DNA from: an uncultured Collinsella sp.
Lineage (GTDB): Bacteria; Actinomycetota; Coriobacteriia; Coriobacteriales; Coriobacteriaceae
NCBI GenBank assembly: GCA_959026725.1
Contig: CAUFMG010000013.1
Location: 18,531 to 82,530 of the forward strand
DNA length: 64,000 nucleotides
Direction: 5' to 3'
Part shown: positions 51,687 to 60,175 of the stretch, piece after piece
Numbering within the stretch: position 1 is the stretch's first letter
Layout: every line of letters starts with the position of its first letter
Notes under the pieces: generated by a model
Database searches by the model: none
Told to the model about the DNA's origin: nothing
Seen by the model: the letters and a program-made list of their open reading frames with translations, nothing else
Translations under genes and position numbers: made by a program

Positions 51687-53987
51687 ATGTTCGCTGCCGC
51701 CATCTCGCTCGTCGGTCTTGCGGCGACCGTCTACCTTGTCTTGCGCGAGGCCAAGGCCATTCGCGCTCAGTCGGGCACCGTTGCCAAAAGCGCTCTTGGG
51801 TGGAGCGTCGCCTTCGGCCTGTTCCAGGTCTTTTTGACCGTTTGGGGCGCCATTGGCCTCGTCGCCCAAAACGAGCCGCTCGCCTTTGTGATGCTCATCC
51901 TGACCAACGCCATCCTCACCGGCTGCGCTTGGGCCAGCATCGCACGCGACCGCATCGCCCCGCGCGTCTTTGCGTTCGCCGCGCCCGACGCCCCCGCCCC
52001 CACCGGCAAGCTCGCCCGTCTGCGCGGCGCCTTTGTGGGCAAGCCACTCGTCGCCGCCGTCCTGTGTCTGCTGCTCGCCGGCGTCTTTGCGCTGCTGGGC
52101 ATGGAAGTCTCGTCCAACCACGACTTTACCTGGGTCTACCCCCTGTGCATCCTGCTCGAGTGGGCCATCATCACCGTGCTCATGACCGGCTTGTTCTTCC
52201 TGTTCCAGCGCCACGGCGCAGCTCCGGCCGTCCTGGCCTTCGCCCTCTTTATCCTGGGCATTGCCGAGTTCTTCGTCATCACGTTTAAATCCATGCCCAT
52301 CCAGCCGGGCGACCTTTCGGCCATCTCCACCGCCGCCGCGGTCGCCGGCACCGGCTACACCTTCTCGATCTCACTGTTCTGCGTGCTGTCCATGGGCTTT
52401 ACCGCCATCGCCATGCTGCTGTGCGAGTACGCCGGCCTGGTGGCACCGCACCGTCAGAAGGGCGCCGCCAACGCCAAGCGCATGCTGCTCACCAACCTGC
52501 TCGTGGCGGTGCTGTGCCTGGGCGGCGTGACCGCGCATGTCACGCTCATCGACTACTACAACACCCTCGGCATCACCGTCTACACCTGGCGCCCGCTCGA
52601 GAGCTACTGGCGCGAGGGCTACCTGCCCGCTTTCATTAGCGCAGCGCAGTCCATCAAGCCGCCCAAACCCGCCGACTACTCCGTCGACGATGCCAAGGCC
52701 ACGCTCAAAAAGTACGCCAAGGCCTACGACAAGTCCGACGCCGCCAAGAGTGACGAGCGCACCGCCGCAAAGGAGCAGTTCGACAGCGAGAAGCCCACGG
52801 TCATCGCCATCATGAACGAGACCTTCTCGGATCTGTCGATCTACCAGAACATGCGCGCCGGCTACGAGGGTCCGCAGTACTTTAAGAACCTGTCCAACTG
52901 CCTCAGCCGCGGCAAGCTCTACGTGAGCGCCTACGGCGGCGGCACCGCCAATACCGAGTTTGAGTTTATGACCGGCAACTCCATGGCCAACCTGGGCTCG
53001 GGCGTGTACCCCTACACCATCTACAACATGGAAACGACCGGGAATCTGGCAGAGCAGTTCAAGTCGCTCGGCTATTCCACCACCGCCATGCACCCCAACC
53101 ACGCGACCAACTGGAACCGCGAGAACGTGTACAAGGACTTTGGCTTTGACCAGTTCCTGTCCATCAACGATTTCCAGGGCGCCGATACCCTGCGCGGTAT
53201 GGTGACCGACCAGGCGACCTACGACAAGATTCTTGAGCTGCTCGACCAGAACGCCGATCCGCAGTTTATCTTCGACGTGACCATGCAGAACCACTCGGGC
53301 TACGACACAGGCCTGCTGCCGGCCGACAAGCAAATGCACCTGAACATCGACACGACCGACCTGGACGCTAAGACCGTCGAGGACGGCACGCTCTCCGATG
53401 TCGACGAGTATGTCTCGTGCATCGAGCAGTCCGACCAGGCGCTTCGCTACTTCCTCAACGCCCTGAGCAAGCTCGACCGTAAGGTAGTCGTGGTGTTCTG
53501 GGGCGACCACCAGCCGTTCTTCCCGTCCAAGTTCAACGACAAGTGGTTTACCGGCGAGGACGATGCCACGCACCAGGAACGTCTGTGGCAGACCGACTAC
53601 ATCATCTGGGCCAACTACGACGTTGCCGGCTGCAACCAGACGAGCGAGGTCGACGACCTGTCCACCAACTACCTGTCCACCCAGCTGATGCAGCTGATCG
53701 GTGCCCCGCTTTCCGACTATCAGAAGGCGCACATGACGCTGCGCGAGTCGCTGCCCGCCATCAACTCGGTGGGCTACGAGGACGCCAGCCTGCGCTGGGC
53801 GCTCTCCTCCAACGTCACCGGCGACGACGCCGCTGCCGCAGCCGCCACCAAGGCGCGCGAGGATTACGCCAAGATGCAGTACTACGAGATGTTCCGCGAC
53901 GGCAAGAACGTCTACACCGAGCATTTCCAGACCGAGGCCAACGAAACCGACCCCAACCTGGCACCGGGTACGACCAAGATCAAGTAG
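51687..53987 (+). CDS. LTA synthase-like membrane phosphotransferase (sulfatase fold)
   Basis: A 766-residue enzyme with about five to six N-terminal membrane helices (within about 1-290) and an extracellular sulfatase-fold domain (about 350-730). The metal and nucleophile motifs of LtaS-type enzymes are present: VIAIMNETFSDLSIY (Glu ligand), GGGTANTEFEFMTG (Thr nucleophile) and VVVFWGDHQPFF (Asp/His ligands). Such enzymes move glycerol phosphate or similar groups from lipids to cell-wall polymers. The C-terminal tail is rich in Ala and charged residues. ATG 51687 has GAGGAG upstream. A TGCTC..ACA hairpin element starts 20 bp after the stop. Confidence 0.88.
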   Translation: MFAAAISLVGLAATVYLVLREAKAIRAQSGTVAKSALGWSVAFGLFQVFLTVWGAIGLVAQNEPLAFVMLILTNAILTGCAWASIARDRIAPRVFAFAAPDAPAPTGKLARLRGAFVGKPLVAAVLCLLLAGVFALLGMEVSSNHDFTWVYPLCILLEWAIITVLMTGLFFLFQRHGAAPAVLAFALFILGIAEFFVITFKSMPIQPGDLSAISTAAAVAGTGYTFSISLFCVLSMGFTAIAMLLCEYAGLVAPHRQKGAANAKRMLLTNLLVAVLCLGGVTAHVTLIDYYNTLGITVYTWRPLESYWREGYLPAFISAAQSIKPPKPADYSVDDAKATLKKYAKAYDKSDAAKSDERTAAKEQFDSEKPTVIAIMNETFSDLSIYQNMRAGYEGPQYFKNLSNCLSRGKLYVSAYGGGTANTEFEFMTGNSMANLGSGVYPYTIYNMETTGNLAEQFKSLGYSTTAMHPNHATNWNRENVYKDFGFDQFLSINDFQGADTLRGMVTDQATYDKILELLDQNADPQFIFDVTMQNHSGYDTGLLPADKQMHLNIDTTDLDAKTVEDGTLSDVDEYVSCIEQSDQALRYFLNALSKLDRKVVVVFWGDHQPFFPSKFNDKWFTGEDDATHQERLWQTDYIIWANYDVAGCNQTSEVDDLSTNYLSTQLMQLIGAPLSDYQKAHMTLRESLPAINSVGYEDASLRWALSSNVTGDDAAAAAATKAREDYAKMQYYEMFRDGKNVYTEHFQTEANETDPNLAPGTTKIK

Positions 53988-54007
53988 CGGGTCACTCATA
54001 ACTGGTT

Positions 54008-54138
54008 CGTCTGCCCGGCGGCGCGGAACGTAAGGTTCCCTGCTCGGACAGTCCTGCTCGCACGGAGAGCACATTAAGTGCTCTCCGGCTCGTGCGGAAC
54101 TCGCGATGAACCTTACGTTCCGCGTCGCCGGGCAGACG
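54008..54138 (+). ncRNA. TGCTC..ACA structured element, copy 1
   Basis: A 31-bp outer stem (left arm from CGTCTGCCCGGCG to AAGGTTC) with a single G-U-type pair, an asymmetric internal loop with CCTGCTCGGACAGTCCTG on the left and GGAACTCGCGATG on the right, a CGCACG/CGTGCG stem and the terminal hairpin GAGAGCAC-ATTAA-GTGCTCTC. Loop sequences are nearly the same in copy 2 (55971) while every stem differs. It lies 20 bp after the LTA-synthase-like gene, same direction. Regulatory RNA, processing site or terminator; unproven. Confidence 0.6.
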
Positions 54139-54194
54139 CCTTGTTGTTGGAGCGCGTCTTGTCGTAGGGGTATCCGCTGAACATATATAAGTCG

Positions 54195-54219
54195 AAGGCC
54201 ACGTCATGTGGCCTTTTTG
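54195..54219 (+). terminator. Intrinsic terminator upstream of the IS
   Basis: AAGGCCAC-GTCAT-GTGGCCTTTTTG: 8-bp stem and T5, about 200 bp after the LTA-synthase-like gene. Confidence 0.8.
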
Positions 54220-54222
54220 CAT

Positions 54223-54346
54223 CCGGAAACCGTGTCCCAGAATTCACGTCCGGAACGGGATGCAATTTCCGCTTGGGACCTGATTGGGAAAGTGTGCCCC
54301 ACTATTCAGCTGGATTCCGGGATGTATTTTCCGGTTGAGGCTCGTT
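54223..54346. mobile_element. Relic of a second IS end
   Basis: GGGATGCAATTTCCGCTTGG...TTGGGAAAGTGTG (54259-54297) repeats, 62 bp upstream and with about 75-80 percent identity, the segment GGGATGTATTTTCCGGTTG...TTGGGAAAGTGGGG just outside and at the left end of the intact IS. It looks like the left end of another copy. Confidence 0.45.
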
Positions 54347-55879
54347 GGGAAAGTGGGGACCTCGGACAAAATCTCGGACCCAATCTGGGTCCAGGAGGGA
54401 GTCCGATGTATACGAAAGAGGAGCGCGAGGGGATTCTCTGGGAGTTCCACCGGAGCGGCCTGTCCGCCCCCGCCGCCTGCAGGAGCCTGCCGCTTTTCCC
54501 GAACAAGGACAACCTGTATGCTTGGCTCAAGCTGGAGGAGGCGGGCGAGCTGACCGCCCGTGAGATGCCCGACCGGGCGGAGCGCATGCACTGCTCGCAC
54601 GGCGAGGGCAGCCCCGCATTCGCCGCGAGGCGACCGGGCACCGAGCCCGCCTCCCCGCGGAAGCGTCGAGCCGAAGGGGGCGCGGGCAAGATGGAGAGGA
54701 CCGGGCGCGGAGGGGCCGGCGGCGAGCCGCCCGAGCAGACCGACTGGCGGGACTGGGGCCTGGAGGGGCTTCCCGACGACCCCGCCGAGCGCGCCCGCGA
54801 GGCCGAGGTCAGGCTCGCCGAGGCCCTGGCGGTGTTGGACGTCCTAAAAGCACCAGGCCCTGGCTCTTTGACGAACGAGGAGAAGCACAGGGCGGGAGAG
54901 GCGGCGAGGAGGCTCTCGCCGGCGGTGAGGCTCGCGGACGTGACCAGGACCCTGTCGATCCCGAAGAGCACCTATCTTGACCAGGCGTCCAGGATCTCGA
55001 GGCCCGACCCCAAGGCCGCGCTCAGGGAGCGCGTGCGCGCGTCGTTCGAGGCGAGCGGCGGCGCCTACGGGCCTGAGTCCGTGACCGCCGACCTCAGGAG
55101 GGGACCCGGCGAGCCCGTCTCGTGGCGCGAGCTCGCGCCCGGGGACGCCGAGAGCCCCGTCGTCGCGTCCGAGAAGGTCGTGCGCCGGATCATGCGCGAG
55201 GAGGGCCTGGTCGCCCGCAAGGCGGCGCAGATGCGCCGGAGGGCGAGGTACCGCAGCTACCGGGGCGAGCTCGCGGAGCGCCCGGCCAACGTCCCACTGC
55301 GCGCGGACGGGACGCACGACTTCCGCGCGCCCGCGCCCGGCCTGCTCGTGGTCACCGACGTCACGGAGTTCAGGCTCGACGGGTACAGGGCGTACCTGTC
55401 GCCCGCGATCGACTGCTTCGACGGGTGGCCGATCTGCTGGAGGGTCTCGGTCCACGCCGACTCCGACCTGATGGTCGGCATGCTCAGGGACCTGGTGGGG
55501 ATAGTCGGGCCGACCGAGGACCGGCCGCTCACGGTGCACACCGACGACGGCGCCGTCTACATGGGGCGCGAGTGGCGCGAGGCGTGCGGCCCCGGGGTGG
55601 TGCGCTCGATGTCGAGGAGGGCCCGGAGCCCCGACAACGCGCGCGCCGAGGGGTTCTTCGGCACGCTCAAGTGCGACTTCTTCGAGGGCAGGGACTGGAC
55701 CGGCGTGCCGTTCGACGAGTTCTCCCGCCTGCTCGGCGAATATATCGAGTGGTGCAGGGACGGCAAGCTCAAGAAGGACCTAGGATGGAAGACCATTAGG
55801 GAGTATCGCGAGGAGAGGGGCCATGCGGCATAGCGCCGGGACATGGTCCGGAAAAACGTCCGAGGCCCCCATTTTCCGA
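54347..55879 (+). mobile_element. IS3-family-like insertion sequence
   Basis: Imperfect terminal inverted repeats of about 34 bp: left 54347-54380 (GGGAAAGTGGGGACCTCGGAC then CGGACC) and right 55845-55878 (its degenerate complement). They enclose one transposase gene. I could not see a clear target-site duplication, so ends are approximate. GC-rich codons differ in style (AGG Arg codons are frequent) from neighbours, consistent with transfer. Confidence 0.75.
54406..55833 (+). CDS. IS3-like transposase, single fused reading frame
   Basis: A 475-residue DDE transposase. The N-terminal part (MYTKEEREGILWEFHRSGLS, about 1-50) is a helix-turn-helix that would be OrfA in typical IS3 elements. A low-complexity charged linker follows, then HTH_21-like EASGGAYGPESVTADL and the rve core: catalytic Asp in VVTDVTEF, second Asp in VHTDDGAVY and Glu in NARAEGFFGTLK. 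Most IS3 members make OrfAB by a -1 frameshift; here the fusion is encoded directly. GGAGGGAG precedes ATG 54406; the frame continues upstream through the terminal repeat. No stops or gaps, so the element may be active. Confidence 0.88.
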   Translation: MYTKEEREGILWEFHRSGLSAPAACRSLPLFPNKDNLYAWLKLEEAGELTAREMPDRAERMHCSHGEGSPAFAARRPGTEPASPRKRRAEGGAGKMERTGRGGAGGEPPEQTDWRDWGLEGLPDDPAERAREAEVRLAEALAVLDVLKAPGPGSLTNEEKHRAGEAARRLSPAVRLADVTRTLSIPKSTYLDQASRISRPDPKAALRERVRASFEASGGAYGPESVTADLRRGPGEPVSWRELAPGDAESPVVASEKVVRRIMREEGLVARKAAQMRRRARYRSYRGELAERPANVPLRADGTHDFRAPAPGLLVVTDVTEFRLDGYRAYLSPAIDCFDGWPICWRVSVHADSDLMVGMLRDLVGIVGPTEDRPLTVHTDDGAVYMGREWREACGPGVVRSMSRRARSPDNARAEGFFGTLKCDFFEGRDWTGVPFDEFSRLLGEYIEWCRDGKLKKDLGWKTIREYREERGHAA

Positions 55880-55970
55880 AAGCCCGCCCATCCGGAAAGC
55901 CCGTCCCACTTTGGACGCATCCGGGCACGGAACCATCGACCTATCAGGCCTTCCATCAATAAAGAGGCAC

Positions 55971-56093
55971 CCTCCCGGACGACGGGGCACGAAGTTCGTC
56001 GCGAGTTCCGCACGCAAAGAAGGCCACTTAATGTGGCCTTCGTCTTGCGCAGGACTGTAGAGCAGGGAACTTCGTGCCCCGACGCCCGGGAGG
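55971..56093 (-). ncRNA. TGCTC..ACA structured element, copy 2
   Basis: Read on the minus strand: 27-bp outer stem beginning CCTCCCGGGCGTCGGGG, internal loop CCTGCTCTACAGTCCTG on the left and GCGGAACTCGCGACG on the right, stem CGCAA/TTGCG, and hairpin GAAGGCCAC-ATTAA-GTGGCCTTC. Matches copy 1 in loops, not stems. It lies 45 bp after the flavodoxin stop, same direction as that gene. It sits beyond the right end of the IS and is not part of it. Confidence 0.6.
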
Positions 56094-56138
56094 ACGTTGC
56101 ATTTAGAAAGATGAACCGACCGCCGTCAGCGATGGGAG

Positions 56139-56690
56139 CTACTCCCCCAGCACGGCCTTCTTGGCCGCCATCGCCATGTTGTCCAGATCCTCCTTGGTGG
56201 GGTGATCCTTTGCGGCTACCCAGTTGTCGAGCAGCATCTTAAAACGGGCATTGTCGGGATCTTGCTCGAGCATGGCCTCGTAACGCTGCTTGACCGCGGG
56301 GCCCATCTTGCCCTGGCACATCGCCCAGCCCGCAAGCTCGGCATCCTCTGCCAAATTGGACGACACGCGATCGATAATCTGCTGATAATAGCTCTGATCG
56401 GCACCAAAGCCGCAGGTACCAAAGAGGAAAACGCGCTTGCCGTGTAGGGCGGAGAGCAACGCCGCGACCGAAGGCGTGCATGCGCCCTTGTCGCACCAAA
56501 AACCGACGAGCACGGTATCGGCCGCGCAAGCCCCCTGCGCTTCGCGCGCGACCTGCTCGGCATCCGCATCGTCGCTCAACGCCGCGGCATGGACAAACTC
56601 AACGCCCGCAGCCTGCAGGGCGCGCTTGATCGCGCCCGAAACCATCCTGGTATTACCGCTCTTGCTGTTAACCACCAAAGAGCATGTCAT
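56139..56690 (-). CDS. Flavodoxin-family protein
   Basis: A 183-residue FMN-binding electron carrier. The N-terminal phosphate loop SKSGNTRMV (about 9-17) is the flavodoxin T/S-x-x-G-N-T motif, followed by VLVGFWCDKGACTPSV and VFLFGTCGFGADQSYYQ (flavin-ring loops). The C-terminal 70 residues (GKMGPAVKQRYEAMLEQDPD...) form an added helical tail. The GFWxDKG form recalls the flavodoxin partner (BilS) of gut bilirubin reductase, but no reductase gene adjoins, so this is only a possibility. ATG 56690 is used; a GTG two codons upstream lies nearer the GAGG site. An inverted palindrome TTAGTACTAA lies at 56753. Confidence 0.82.
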   Translation of the reverse strand: MTCSLVVNSKSGNTRMVSGAIKRALQAAGVEFVHAAALSDDADAEQVAREAQGACAADTVLVGFWCDKGACTPSVAALLSALHGKRVFLFGTCGFGADQSYYQQIIDRVSSNLAEDAELAGWAMCQGKMGPAVKQRYEAMLEQDPDNARFKMLLDNWVAAKDHPTKEDLDNMAMAAKKAVLGE

Positions 56691-56895
56691 AGTCACGTTG
56701 CCTCGTTTCCCCCAAAACTAAAGCCGCTAATGCAATTTATTAGATGAATATCTTAGTACTAACGTGACAGATGTAAACCACCGTCTGCCGATTGGCGACG
56801 CAGGCGACATCAATGGACAAAAACGCCCGCAGCGCAAGCCCCGAAATCTATAAGCTTTGAGACAGCTAAGCTGCCCTATGCCCCGAATCGATGAC
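56691..56895. other. Spacer upstream of the flavodoxin gene
   Basis: Contains an AT-rich promoter-like stretch for the flavodoxin gene (56725-56765) with the perfect palindrome TTAGTACTAA at 56753-56762, a possible operator. The remainder to 56895 holds nothing I can name. Confidence 0.4.
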
Positions 56896-56896
56896 A

Positions 56897-57022
56897 ACCG
56901 TCACCACAGATACCCGCCAATCGTCACCATAGTTCGTAATCAATCGTCACCACAGATTACCGTCAATCGTCACCACGCAGCTGGTAAAATACATAATCAA
57001 GGCAAGTTGAGAAGGTGACGAT
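56897..57022. repeat. Four direct repeats, exact 23-bp period, plus one inverted copy, upstream of ATPase 4
   Basis: CGTCACCAC cores start at 56899, 56922, 56945 and 56968, exactly 23 bp apart; the fuller unit is CAATCGTCACCACAGA. An inverted copy GGTGACGAT (57014-57022) ends at the base before the start codon and also forms the ribosome site. TAAAAT and CATAAT between the array and the start are -10 candidates. Any protein bound to this set would sit on promoter and ribosome site. Confidence 0.8.
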
Positions 57023-58288
57023 ATGGATAGGTATGTAGACAGATGCATCGACAAGGCAATCAGGCATAATCTCGATATCTTCGGTGCGGTTCTCATTCAA
57101 GGCCCGAAGTGGTGCGGAAAGACCACTACGGCCAGACGTTTTGCCAAATCATCCTTGTCTCTTTCCGATCCGGCTGGAAATTTTTCCGCTCTCCAGTTGG
57201 CTCGGATCGACCCAGCGCAGGCAATAGCAGGACCGTCGCCTAGACTCATCGACGAATGGCAGGAAGAACCAAAACTATGGGATGCCATACGTTTCGAGTG
57301 TGACGCAAGACAGGGAGAATCCGGACAGTTTATTCTTACGGGCTCAGCAACGCCGCAAGATTCGAAGCAGCCAATGCATAGCGGCGTTGGGCGAATAGCT
57401 AGATTGCGAATGGATACCATGACGCTGTTTGAGCTCGGCGTTTCTTCGGGCGCGGCTTCGATTAGAGCGCTGCTTTCCGGCCACCCCGCCAAGCAGGCGG
57501 TCGGATCGATCGCTGGTGTCGCCGGCATCGCCGATTTGCTGTGTCGCGGTGGTTGGCCTCAAGCGATGGGGAAAACAACTGAAAATGCTATGCGGATTGC
57601 CGCTGCTTATGTTGATGGCGTATGCGAATCGGATGTTTCTAGAACTGACGGCGTCAAACGTGATCCGGTCAAGGTCAGGTCTCTTTTGACATCGCTTGCG
57701 CGAAATGAGTCGACACTTGCTGGATCGAAGTCCATCGATAAAGATATCGGTACCGGCGTTTCGAAGAATTCGGTCTCCAGATACATGGATGCTCTGAGAC
57801 GAATCAATATCATCGACGATATCCCGGCTTGGCATCCGGCGCTCAGGTCGCCGGTAAAGCTGCGGCAAAGTGCGAAAAGGCACCTCGCCGACCCTTCGCT
57901 TGCCGTTGCGCTGCTCGGAGCAAATCCGGAGTCATTGGCATCCGACCCGAAGACACTGGGGCTGCTCTTCGAATCCCTCGTCCTGCACGACCTTAAGGTC
58001 TATGCCGCCGCAAATGACTCATCGGTGTCCCACTACCACGACGCCGACGATCTCGAGGTCGATGCCGTTATACACAGGCGCGATGGAACTTGGATTGCCG
58101 TGGAAGTAAAACTCGGAAGCCCGCAGATCCCCGAGGCGTCTGCAAACCTGCTTCGACTCGAGCGCAAGCTGGTCGAACGCGGCGAGAGGCCTCCCGCGGC
58201 CAAACTCATCGTCATCGGGTTCGGCATGCCGGTCCACACAACGCCCGAGGGCATCATCGTTGCCCCCGTTGACACGCTCGCGCCCTAG
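57023..58288 (+). CDS. AAA-family ATPase with DUF4143 domain (copy 4)
   Basis: A 421-residue P-loop protein, the most divergent of the four. Walker A reads GPKWCGKTTT (about 28-37). Walker B is the degenerate PRLIDEWQEEPKLWD (about 72-86), and GQFILTGSATP follows. The DUF4143 region has DADDLEVDAVI and TWIAVEVKLG, keeping the Asp and Glu-x-Lys nuclease-fold pattern. The winged-helix-like part (GTGVSKNSVSRYMDALRRINII) is clear. AAGGTG before ATG 57023 doubles as an inverted copy of the upstream repeat. Four 23-bp-spaced repeats lie upstream. Codon use is less GC-biased than its neighbours, hinting at acquisition. Function unknown. Confidence 0.86.
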   Translation: MDRYVDRCIDKAIRHNLDIFGAVLIQGPKWCGKTTTARRFAKSSLSLSDPAGNFSALQLARIDPAQAIAGPSPRLIDEWQEEPKLWDAIRFECDARQGESGQFILTGSATPQDSKQPMHSGVGRIARLRMDTMTLFELGVSSGAASIRALLSGHPAKQAVGSIAGVAGIADLLCRGGWPQAMGKTTENAMRIAAAYVDGVCESDVSRTDGVKRDPVKVRSLLTSLARNESTLAGSKSIDKDIGTGVSKNSVSRYMDALRRINIIDDIPAWHPALRSPVKLRQSAKRHLADPSLAVALLGANPESLASDPKTLGLLFESLVLHDLKVYAAANDSSVSHYHDADDLEVDAVIHRRDGTWIAVEVKLGSPQIPEASANLLRLERKLVERGERPPAAKLIVIGFGMPVHTTPEGIIVAPVDTLAP

Positions 58289-58315
58289 CGCTGCGTTACA
58301 TGTCCCGCGTCTTGC

Positions 58316-60175
58316 TCACTGGGCGAATTGGCTGCGGTAGAGCTCGGCGTAGAAGCCGCCTGCCGCCAGCAGCTCATCGTGCGTGCCGCGCTCGATAATC
58401 TGGCCGTCGCGCATCACCAAAATGCAGTCGGCGTTGCGGATCGTCGACAGACGGTGCGCCACGACAAAGCTCGTGCGGCCGGCCATGAGCTCGTCAAACG
58501 CCGCCTGTACCTGCAGTTCGGTACGGGTGTCGATGCTCGAGGTGGCCTCATCCAGCAAAAGGATCGCCGGGTCGGTGAGCATGACGCGCGCAATGCATAG
58601 CAGCTGCTTTTGGCCCTGGCTAAACGTGCCGCCGTCCTCGCCGATCACCGTATCGTAGCCCTGCGGCAGCTGCACGATAAACTTGTGCGCATGCGCGCGC
58701 TTGGCGGCCTCGATGACCTGCTCGCGCGTAGCATCGGGGCAGCCGTAGGCGATGTTTTCCGCCACCGTGCCCTCGAACAGCCAGGTATCCTGCAGCACCA
58801 TGCCAAAGGCGCGGCGCAGGCTCGAGCGCGTGTAGTCGCGCGAGGAGCGACCGTCGACCATAATGCGCCCCGCACCGATATCGTAAAAGCGCAGCAGCAG
58901 GTTGATGAGCGTCGTCTTGCCGCAGCCCGTGGGGCCGACCAGGGCAAACCGCATGCCCGGCTTGGCGTTAATGCAGATATCCTGCAGCAGCTTGCGGTCG
59001 GGCACGTAGCTAAAGTCCACATGCTCAAAGGCGACCTCGCCCTGCGGGGCGGCAAGCTCTACGGCGTCCGACGCGTCGGGCTCCTGCTCGCGCGCATCGA
59101 GCAGCGCAAACATGCGGCGCGCCGAGGCGTACGCGGTCTGGATCTGCGTAATGACGTTGGTGACCTCGTTGAACGGCTTGGTGTACTGGTTGGCGTAGGA
59201 CAGGAAAATCTGCACGCCGCCCACCGTGAGCGCCGCCGGCACGCCCGTGATCACGCCCACGCAGCCGATCACAGCGACCACGGCATAAATGATGTTATTG
59301 ATAAAGCGCGTGCCGGGGTTGGAGAGCGAGCCCATAAACTGCGCGCGCTCGCCCGCGGTGTAGAGCTCAGCGTTGAGGGCATCGAAGCGCTGCTGAGCGT
59401 GCGGACCGTAGGCAAAGGCGTCGACAAGCTTTTGCTCGCCCACATACTCCTCGATATGACCACCGAGCTGCCCTTGGATGCGCTGCTGAGCCGTAAAGCT
59501 CTTGTTGGAAAGCTTGGCGATGGCGCCGGCTGCAAAAATGGAAAGCGGCGTGACGAGCACCACCACGAGCGTCATGATCAGGTTGATGGAGAGCATAAAC
59601 GCGAGCGTGCCAACGATGGTGATAACGCCGGTAAAGAGCTGGGTAAAGCCCTGCAGCAGACCGTCGCCGACCTGGTCGACGTCGTTGACCACGCGGCTCA
59701 TAAGGTCGCCGTGGGCATGGCTGTCGATAAAGCTGAGCGGCATGCGGCTGAGCTTGTCGCTCGCCTCCACGCGCATGTCGCGCACCGTCTCGTAGGACAG
59801 ACGGTTGACGCAGTAGCCCTGCAGCCACTGGAAGGCCGCCGCGCCCACCACGACAATCGCGAGCTTGGTAACGAGCGGCAGCAGTGCGTCAAAGTCCACC
59901 TGCCCGGCGGCAACGATGAGGTCGATGCCCTCGCCGATGAGGATGGGCGTATAGAGTTGCAAGATCACCGAGATGGCGGCGCTCACAAACGACGCCGTAA
60001 ACGAAATGCGATGCGGACGGACGTAACCCAGCAGGCGGCGAGTTACCGTGCCCACGGGGTAGCGCTCGGGGTCGCCGGGCTGACGCGGGCCGTCACCCAA
60101 GTCGTTGAGGCTATCGTTGCCGGACACGTTGGCCGTCATCGTGGCGACCGAACCGGAAGAAGTATACGGATTCAT
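58316..60175 (-). CDS. ABC exporter half-transporter, catalytic subunit
   Basis: A 619-residue membrane protein: about 50 cytosolic residues, six-helix exporter domain (about 55-350), then the nucleotide-binding domain with GPTGCGKTT, signature FSQGQKQ, Walker B AILLLDEATSSID (Glu present) and the switch His (VVAHRLST). It pairs with the gene directly upstream: its ATG follows the upstream TAA with no gap, and AAGGAGGG inside that gene's end serves as ribosome site. Same architecture as the exporter at 29923-33658. Substrate unknown; drugs, lipids or peptides are usual. Confidence 0.92.
   Translation of the reverse strand: MNPYTSSGSVATMTANVSGNDSLNDLGDGPRQPGDPERYPVGTVTRRLLGYVRPHRISFTASFVSAAISVILQLYTPILIGEGIDLIVAAGQVDFDALLPLVTKLAIVVVGAAAFQWLQGYCVNRLSYETVRDMRVEASDKLSRMPLSFIDSHAHGDLMSRVVNDVDQVGDGLLQGFTQLFTGVITIVGTLAFMLSINLIMTLVVVLVTPLSIFAAGAIAKLSNKSFTAQQRIQGQLGGHIEEYVGEQKLVDAFAYGPHAQQRFDALNAELYTAGERAQFMGSLSNPGTRFINNIIYAVVAVIGCVGVITGVPAALTVGGVQIFLSYANQYTKPFNEVTNVITQIQTAYASARRMFALLDAREQEPDASDAVELAAPQGEVAFEHVDFSYVPDRKLLQDICINAKPGMRFALVGPTGCGKTTLINLLLRFYDIGAGRIMVDGRSSRDYTRSSLRRAFGMVLQDTWLFEGTVAENIAYGCPDATREQVIEAAKRAHAHKFIVQLPQGYDTVIGEDGGTFSQGQKQLLCIARVMLTDPAILLLDEATSSIDTRTELQVQAAFDELMAGRTSFVVAHRLSTIRNADCILVMRDGQIIERGTHDELLAAGGFYAELYRSQFAQ

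Noticed and set aside
54406..55833. Programmed -1 frameshift in the transposase
   Set aside because: The whole OrfA-OrfB span is one open frame, so no shift is needed.
53988..56138. The two TGCTC..ACA hairpins as long terminal inverted repeats of the transposon between them
   Set aside because: They lie in opposite directions around the IS but their arms are different sequences, and the IS has its own ends at 54347 and 55879. Each hairpin is better explained as a 3' element of the neighbouring gene.
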